Assembly: GCF_000154725.1 (NCBI RefSeq)
Contig: NZ_DS544873.1
Coordinates: 2,520,691-2,555,155, forward strand
From: Kordia algicida OT-1
GTDB lineage: Bacteria > Bacteroidota > Bacteroidia > Flavobacteriales > Flavobacteriaceae
Direction: 5' to 3'
DNA: 34,465 nucleotides
The notes below the pieces were generated by a model, which was not told the origin of the DNA, did no database searches, and worked only from the letters and a program-made list of their open reading frames with translations. This document shows positions 32,001 through 34,465 of this stretch, in pieces; positions within the stretch are counted from its first letter, which is position 1; every line of letters begins with the position of its first letter. A program made the translations under genes and the position numbers.

Positions 32001-34465
32001 GTTTGCTACTGTTTGTCCTTGTAATGAATTGTATATACTTAAAAACTCTTTGATTATATTTTTTATTGACCATTCATCAGTGATAATATGGTGCATGCAA
32101 AGCATGAATAAGTATCTTCCATTTTTCACTTTACTCATATGAACGCGAATCAATTGATCGCTAGACAAGTTGAAAGGTGTGAATGCTACTTTTTCCGATA
32201 AGCTTATTGCTGCTGTTTCAGAGTTTTCTTCATTTGAAAAATCATGATAATCAACATTAAAATCTATTGTAGCTACCTCATGTACAAATTGATATGGAAC
32301 TCCGTCAATTTCTTTGAAATTGGTTCTTAGAATTTCGTGACGTTTGATAAGTTGTGTAAAAGCTTCTGTTACGTGTTCAATGTTTACATTTCCATTGAGC
32401 CAATAACTCATTTGAATGTTGTACGCCGTAGAACCTAGACTTTCAAATTGCTCTAAAATCCATAATCGTTTTTGTGCGTGCGATAATTGATATGTATCAC
32501 TAATTTCAACTCTATCGATTGTTTTATAATCTTGTACATTAAGTTGCGCAATGTATGCTGCCAAGTCAATAAGCTTTGGATATTCAAAAATATCTTTGAG
32601 TTGTACTTGTACATTTAATTCTTTGTAAATATTAAGTATCAACTGAATAGCTTTTAACGAATGTCCACCAATTTCAAAGAAATCATCTGTAATGCTAATG
32701 TCTTTTACATCCAGAATAGACTGCCATAATTTCGCCAGTACTTTTTCAGTAATAGTTTCTGGAAGCGTGAGTGTCCTTTCTTTGACTTCAACAGCTCTTT
32801 TCGCCAATTGTTTTCGACTAATTTTGCCATTGTGTGTTAATGGAAACTCTTCTATTTGCATAATATGCGCTGGCACCATATATGCTGGTAATTTGCTACG
32901 AAGTAATGCTTTTAAAACATCTACTTTAATCGTTTCTTTTCCTGTAACATATGCTAAAAGATCATCTCCTTTTACTACAACAACAGCCTGATTTACGGTC
33001 GAATCTGCTTGTAATAACGATTCTATTTCGCCTAATTCAATACGGTATCCTCTAAGTTTTACCTGACTGTCGCCTCTACCAAGGTATATCAATCTCCCAT
33101 TAAAATCCCAATAACATAAATCGCCTGTATCATAGATAATTTCGTCATTATTAAAAGGATTTGCAATGAATTTTTGAGCAGTTAACTCATTATCTGTGTA
33201 TCCTTTGGCAATTCCTGCGCCACCAATAAATAGCTTTCCTGCCACTCCATGCGGCAATAATTCTCCAAATTTATCAAATATATAAAGTGTGGTATTGTAT
33301 AATGGTTTCCCTATAGAATGTAAGTCTGTAGTTTCTTGAATGTGCTGACAAGTTGACCAAATTGTAGTTTCTGTTGGTCCAAACATATTGTATAATTCAC
33401 CAGACATTTTTAATAAACGTGCTCCTAATATAGTTGGCAAATATTCTCCTCCAGATATTTTCTTTAAGTCTGTTTTTGCTGTCCAGTTCGCTTCTAAAAG
33501 TAAATTCCAAACACTTGGTGTAGCCTGTACTATGGTAACTTCGCTTTCGTCGATTATTTCTGCAAGCAAACGCGGATTGGTCACTGTAGCACTTGAAGCA
33601 ATTGTTACTGTACCACCGACACTTAATGTTGTGAAGAATTCTAGAACAGAAATATCAAATGTAAATGTAGTAATTGCTAATAAGTTATCGTTACTAGAAA
33701 CATCAAGAATATTTACTACTGATTTTAGTAGATTCACCACTGAACCATGCTTTATTTGTACTCCTTTTGGTCTTCCTGTAGATCCTGATGTGTAAATTAT
33801 ATAAGCTGTATCTTCTCCATCTATTGAAACATCTAGTTTGTTTGTTGAATAACTCCTTAATTCTTCCTGCAATTCTTTGATGCTGATCTGCGCTACTGTT
33901 TGTGCTGTCTCTGTTGAATCACTAATGATTAAGGAAGCATTTCCATCGGAAAGCATATAAGCAACACGATCTTCTGGATAGTTCTTATCTATCGGTAAGT
34001 ACGCCGCGCCAGCTTTTAAAATTCCTAGTATACTGATAAGCAAGTATTCACTACGATCTTGCATGATCGCTACAACACTTCCCTTTCTAATATTATGTTT
34101 TGCCTGTAAGTAGTGTGCCAATTGATTGGAGCGTGCATCCAATTCTTCATAGCTAAGCTCGTTGTCTTCGTATATAAGTGCAATTGCCTGTGCGCTAGTT
34201 GCTGCTTGCGACTCAAACAAGGAAACTAGCGTTGTCTCTATTGCCTGTGAAACTACTTCTCCTTGATAGTTGTTCAATAAGATTTCTCGTTCCGTACTTG
34301 CGATTAATGGGAGTTTGTCTAACGAAGTTATTTTATGGGTCAGCACACTTTCTAAGAGTGTGTTTAGATGAAGTCCTAAGTTCTGAATACGTTCTTCACT
34401 GTAAATATCTGTGTTGTATTCTATATGAACTGCAATTTCTCCAGATTCACTTTCCTTGAACCAAA
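21606..34465 (-). CDS. NRPS-A, multimodular non-ribosomal peptide synthetase (5' end outside window)
   Basis: Large NRPS, 4285 visible codons, open through the right edge. The first ATG/GTG-type start in view is a GTG at 34346, but 39 upstream in-frame codons encode the end of a condensation domain (HIEYNTDIY, then helix), so the true start lies outside. Domain order: C end, A-T, C-A-T, C-A-T, C-A-T, C, stop. All four carriers have the GG(H/S)SL serine motif and all complete C domains have HHxxxD. There is no epimerisation, methylation or thioesterase domain. The protein stops in the linker after the last C domain with an acidic tail, which may be a docking segment. The carbamoyltransferase gene follows after 44 bp, so the genes are probably co-transcribed. 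The family assignment is certain; amino-acid assignments are predictions from specificity codes. Confidence 0.97.
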   Translation of the reverse strand, partial: WFKESESGEIAVHIEYNTDIYSEERIQNLGLHLNTLLESVLTHKITSLDKLPLIASTEREILLNNYQGEVVSQAIETTLVSLFESQAATSAQAIALIYEDNELSYEELDARSNQLAHYLQAKHNIRKGSVVAIMQDRSEYLLISILGILKAGAAYLPIDKNYPEDRVAYMLSDGNASLIISDSTETAQTVAQISIKELQEELRSYSTNKLDVSIDGEDTAYIIYTSGSTGRPKGVQIKHGSVVNLLKSVVNILDVSSNDNLLAITTFTFDISVLEFFTTLSVGGTVTIASSATVTNPRLLAEIIDESEVTIVQATPSVWNLLLEANWTAKTDLKKISGGEYLPTILGARLLKMSGELYNMFGPTETTIWSTCQHIQETTDLHSIGKPLYNTTLYIFDKFGELLPHGVAGKLFIGGAGIAKGYTDNELTAQKFIANPFNNDEIIYDTGDLCYWDFNGRLIYLGRGDSQVKLRGYRIELGEIESLLQADSTVNQAVVVVKGDDLLAYVTGKETIKVDVLKALLRSKLPAYMVPAHIMQIEEFPLTHNGKISRKQLAKRAVEVKERTLTLPETITEKVLAKLWQSILDVKDISITDDFFEIGGHSLKAIQLILNIYKELNVQVQLKDIFEYPKLIDLAAYIAQLNVQDYKTIDRVEISDTYQLSHAQKRLWILEQFESLGSTAYNIQMSYWLNGNVNIEHVTEAFTQLIKRHEILRTNFKEIDGVPYQFVHEVATIDFNVDYHDFSNEENSETAAISLSEKVAFTPFNLSSDQLIRVHMSKVKNGRYLFMLCMHHIITDEWSIKNIIKEFLSIYNSLQGQTVANLAPLSIQYKDYAAWQLQELAGGHLNEHKNYWLQKFEGDIPVVDLPMDKARPSIKTFDSTQYKYTFDSQLVAKFKNIISAEKTTLFAGLLALTKVLVYKYTGEKDIILGTPAVGRDHAELEDQIGFYINALPLRTELDTEDTFAASLRKVQQVVVEAFDHQIYPFDLLVKDLGLDRDLSRSPLFDIVVGIQNKQNIEKLPEMHGVTIENQLLINDKSKVDLRLIFGESENEINLNIEYNTDLFEAERIQRFCLHLEELMKAVVEVPTQSINELNYITAKERQQVLYDFNQKTFEYDESLSLVQLFENQVEKSPNATALETPSNSWTYKELNTIVNTTAKSLQEDFKVTKGMHVGVMVDRNEWLIIGMLSIMKAGAVYIPIDASSPKERINYIVSDANISLLITESSIINRSSSFALNAFSIDEIYDVFVEQEENLIPNYIAEDAAYVIYTSGSSGKPKGVLVSHKNCVNMVKNEHIIFEPTTKDKVLQFASPSFDASIAEIFMAITSGASLVLAGNKILKDVIALTNYLKEKNVSIVILPPAYLAAMSVKELSFLRLIITAGDVANKQLAIDYSEQLTYMNCYGPTESAVWATMHEVAASDNKYQRLPIGKPIGNLQIYILNESLQPQPIGVPGEIYIAGVGVTKGYLNKTELTKRSFIKNPFGEGTMYKTGDLASWYSDGNIDFLGRIDTQVKIRGYRIELGEIESILNNHPEITNAAAIALGEGHNKTLAAYYEGAEKIALLDLEEYLKNFLPEYMVPSHIIYLPELPKNSSGKIDKKALPKHIEIEAKELVVPNDELEAGLLEVWQNVLGIQEISDKDNFFSIGGHSLRAIQLISQLFKKLEIKLELEDIFMHPVFEEQVNLLKVSNKTSYQTIEKVEAQSLYKLSYAQRRLWLLEQFEDEVEAVHNIPVTYWLEGDVNIKLLNDAFLHVIERHESLRTLFIQKEGEAYQKILTSSEYSFSITQEDVSNTSNPKEYAQNKALELSLIPFDLETAPLIKAHIIKVAGNEYLFYLCVHHIIFDERSVHVFIKEIIESYKAFLQNKSPELPILPIQYKDYAAWQEKELQSERLAVHRAYWLGQFEEEVQVLDLPADYPRPPVQTFHGDQVHLSLSDATSKAFRACLEAKEITLYMGLVTLVKSLLHRYTGQNDIIIGSPSAGREHPDLRNQIGFFINTLVLRTKINEDETFNSLSVKVKENVLNAFTHQVYPFDLLVNELQLERDMSRSPLFDVVVVLENLLDKNEIPALEGLSITDNQLDVPISKIDLRFYFIENESNISLTLEYNTDIYSKHRMENLLGHLTALINSIIEKPSATIRELNYLAPQEKHWLLSELNQKELTYDQNETLVDIFEHQAAATPENIAVEFGNKTLTYKELNTRANKLAHHLRNEYNVGQGETVALMLERNEWLIVSFLAILKAGGVYLPIDSSNSTERNNFMLSDSKAKILITESLNMFSIGDFTGNIFAIDIEFDMLTTSDENPSKVNLASDLAYIYYTSGSTGKPKGVMLQHCNGVHVIHNQRKEFKVTQDDCIIQFSSMAFDGSVFEYFVALANGGRLLVAKDNVIKDPVQLIKYMKEKAVTFAVLPAAYFSAVSVAELEFLRIAISVGDVVNKNQAIKSSAYTNTYNGYGPTECSIWSTTYNVSEKDTKRVRLPIGKAIGNVQIYIVDEHLNLVGEGIPGEICIAGGGIAKGYLNMRELSNEKFVKNPFGEGKLYRSGDKGIRLPDGNIDFLGRIDNQVKIRGYRIELNEIDKVVKSYPTVIETLVTTYTTEDDTALVAYYTATEKINAVDLQVYLRKTLPDYMIPPYIIQLDDFVLNSSGKIDKKKLPEPEIKLDTTYVAPRNVTEESLVTIWSEILNKERIGVEDNFFESGGHSLKAIQLITKIYKTHQVQLNIGDIFNSPTLAEQALLITNSDTSSYISIPKVETQENYPLSATQQRTWLQVEQAKDTITHNVFTSYHLVGLFNKEAFEFAFQQLVTRHESLRTVFELIDGEPRQRIIDASVIDFTIKYLDVSGENEATKQNYKSELSRKAFSLNTAPLFNIEILKHQENTHELLFAMHHIISDEWSMQVMVRDLVLLYNAAVKGTMHPLDPLPIQYKDFTAWQLAELSGEKLTAHKTYWNTQFQGDIPTLELASDRRRPEIMNHAGAQYYFKLDKELSLQLKALVKEEGATLFMGVLSLVKTLLYQYTGQQDIVIGTPVAGRQHPDLEDQIGLYLNTLALRSRFSGDEGFAALLNEVKKVSLDGFNHQVYPLDMLIEDLGIYQPKNRSALFDVVVILQNVQLNLLEGVEMEDLEVSAEGEDLEISKGDLRFQFMDQGETIDGTIEYSTELYDEDRISRMVMHMENLLAIIVETPNVPLKEMQYLDDVEAEKNQWFEKVIQKEAPKYIHKTVEAIVAANPTKKAVQLEGKAYTYKEINEFSNQIGHLLLELNTQPKSAIGVLLPSGKELVGSLLACFKTGATYIPIASEFSKSRLEQVFSETDMTTLIVTEKAYEILKATIDVSDTKLENIVLFSEGGTLKEYSLSNYSKENLSIEYAVDNSSYIFYSSGTTGKSKAIVGNQESIAQYVNWHRNTFNFTTETRVSQIASVTFDASLKDILTSLTSGSCLCIPSEKTKQNMVLLGSWLAEEKVTVLQTVPSLFRLLTNNLKEQNIALTDIEEVVLAGEKLYGRDIALWRSIEGHSARMSNLYGLTETTVLKSCYHIPETDLESGTVLPVGKAIDNSMIAVINDSGLSLWGEIGEVYIKSPYTTKGYLDAELTKNLFVQNPLVTDREDLVCKTGDIGRYDAEGNLEILGRIDDQIKLHGVRVELDGIRSALLNLENIGQVELIVHNDNTVDSLLCYYSGTEYDKSELRETLGKTLDRNSIPDYFMYLEEFPLTLNGKVDKRALPKPSELLKGSNYEAPKGAVEESLSAIWAALLSIPQTSIGRNDSFFDLGGSSLKAIQLISRVYKQHEVQLSIGEIFNHATLKAQSALIAEATAESYSAIEKVAEQDDYALSHAQRRLWVQETQQQKGENTYNIFMRYHMEGALQTELLQKALMHVIERHESLRTIFILKDGEPRQKIQSMEEQSFVLEIADLQAVKESKEVIDAEVQKLAFYPFDLQNGPLMKVKLLKLAPEKHMLLFATHHIISDEWSLQIFVKEILTIYNAFLAYETPNLTPLAIQYKDYVAWKEQELANIGTESHHEFWMKKFEGEIPVLLIPTDFPRPALQTFNGSELNFEFSEETATAFKKLLQEQNATLFMGLLSIVKTILYHYSGQEDIIIGTPIAGREHPDLEGQIGYYLNTLALRSKFDPATKYVDFLSEIKQTALEAFEHQEYPFDMLIENLKLKKDLSRSPLFDVVMILQNVDIHRESDLEMNGVTVEPIKEPMEISKSDLRFQFADLGHTIGGTLEYNTDLFKKERIVQLIEHMKTLIALVSTDATQSIIDFDFLTDTERQQEQLASDLFGSDISKDF
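23009..26215 (-). other. NRPS-A: C-A-T module with a divergent adenylation domain
   Basis: The C domain has HHIISDEWS (about 25788-25815). The A domain (about 24830-23310) departs from the other A domains of this protein: its P-loop reads SSGTTGKSKAIVG instead of ending PKGV, A5 reads YGLTE instead of YGPTE, and A8 reads KLHGVRVE instead of KIRGYRIE. The catalytic lysine motif NGKVDKRAL is intact. The carrier has GGSSLKAIQ. The pocket code by eye is D-A-K-Q-V-A-L-V-L-(K), which I cannot assign. It may come from a different A-domain lineage than its neighbours. Confidence 0.72.
26216..29359 (-). other. NRPS-A: C-A-T module, substrate unassigned
   Basis: The C domain has HHIIFDERS (about 28925-28950), keeping the catalytic second His and the Asp but with Arg where Trp or Phe is usual. 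The A domain (about 27990-26520) has YTSGSTGKPKG, GYGPTE and SSGKIDKK, and the carrier has GGHSLKAIQ. The pocket code by eye is D-G-F-V-I-V-G-I-W-(K). It does not match a code I know, but a small or branched hydrophobic substrate is plausible. This A domain is closer to that of the preceding module (shared LPxAY and GDV segments) than to the glycine module. Confidence 0.72.
29360..32504 (-). other. NRPS-A: C-A-T module, substrate unassigned
   Basis: The C domain carries HHIITDEWS (around 32067-32093). The A domain (about 31020-29690) has YTSGSSGKPKG, CYGPTE and SSGKIDKK, and the carrier has GGHSLRAIQ. The pocket code read by eye is D-A-A-I-I-A-C-V-W-(K), with LPPAY after the fifth-strand position. 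I cannot match this to a known amino acid. The residues are small and hydrophobic with no charged contact, suggesting a neutral side chain. Confidence 0.75.
32505..34463 (-). other. NRPS-A: end of a C domain plus A-T, glycine predicted
   Basis: The last part of a C domain is followed by an adenylation domain (about 34300-32790) with YTSGSTGRPKG, FGPTE and the acyl-lysine motif NGKISRK, then a carrier (serine codon near 32658, GGHSLKAIQ). Aligning by eye to the GrsA pocket positions gives D-I-L-Q-I-G-M-I-W-(K). This is one or two conservative changes from the glycine code I remember (DILQLGLIWK). Glycine is therefore the best prediction, though the alignment was done by hand. Confidence 0.75.

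Overview
The window is a 34 kb slice of a non-ribosomal peptide synthetase (NRPS) gene cluster. Every credible gene lies on the minus strand, so transcription runs from the right edge to the left edge. The DNA is AT-rich, genes are separated by about 10-120 bp without clear Shine-Dalgarno sites, and one secreted protein has a Bacteroidetes-style signal peptide ending in TAQ. I infer a marine flavobacterium (Bacteroidota, Flavobacteriaceae; Kordia- or Aquimarina-like). The genus is a guess.

Layout in the direction of transcription. (1) 34465-21606: NRPS-A, open at the right edge, with the end of a C domain, then A-T, C-A-T, C-A-T, C-A-T and a final unpartnered C domain. (2) 21561-14166: four tailoring or accessory genes: a NodU/CmcH-type carbamoyltransferase, a large SGNH/GDSL-type protein with a helical insert, a FOXRED2-like flavoprotein and an AsnB-type glutamine-dependent amidotransferase. 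(3) 14138-10398: a SyrD/PvdE-type peptide-export ABC transporter, a type II thioesterase, a small secreted protein of unknown function and an Sfp-type phosphopantetheinyl transferase. A strong RNA hairpin lies between the last two. (4) 10277-1: NRPS-B, which starts with a fatty acyl-AMP ligase and carrier protein, followed by C-A-T, C-A-T and C-A... running off the left edge.

How it should work (inference): the PPTase arms the carriers. The acyl ligase of NRPS-B loads a fatty acid, and two almost identical modules, both with a lysine-like specificity code, would add two basic residues. NRPS-A adds a probable glycine plus three residues I cannot assign. The tailoring enzymes may carbamoylate, amidate, oxidise or de-esterify the product. 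The thioesterase clears stalled carriers and the ABC protein exports the peptide. No epimerase and no integrated release thioesterase is visible.

The most unusual sequence feature is a 3.06 kb near-identical tandem module repeat (1985-5045 and 5109-8177). One copy carries eight single-base deletions packed into about 110 bp (3765-3873), which break NRPS-B as assembled. A 63 bp island between the copies resembles neither neighbour and hints at gene conversion rather than simple duplication.
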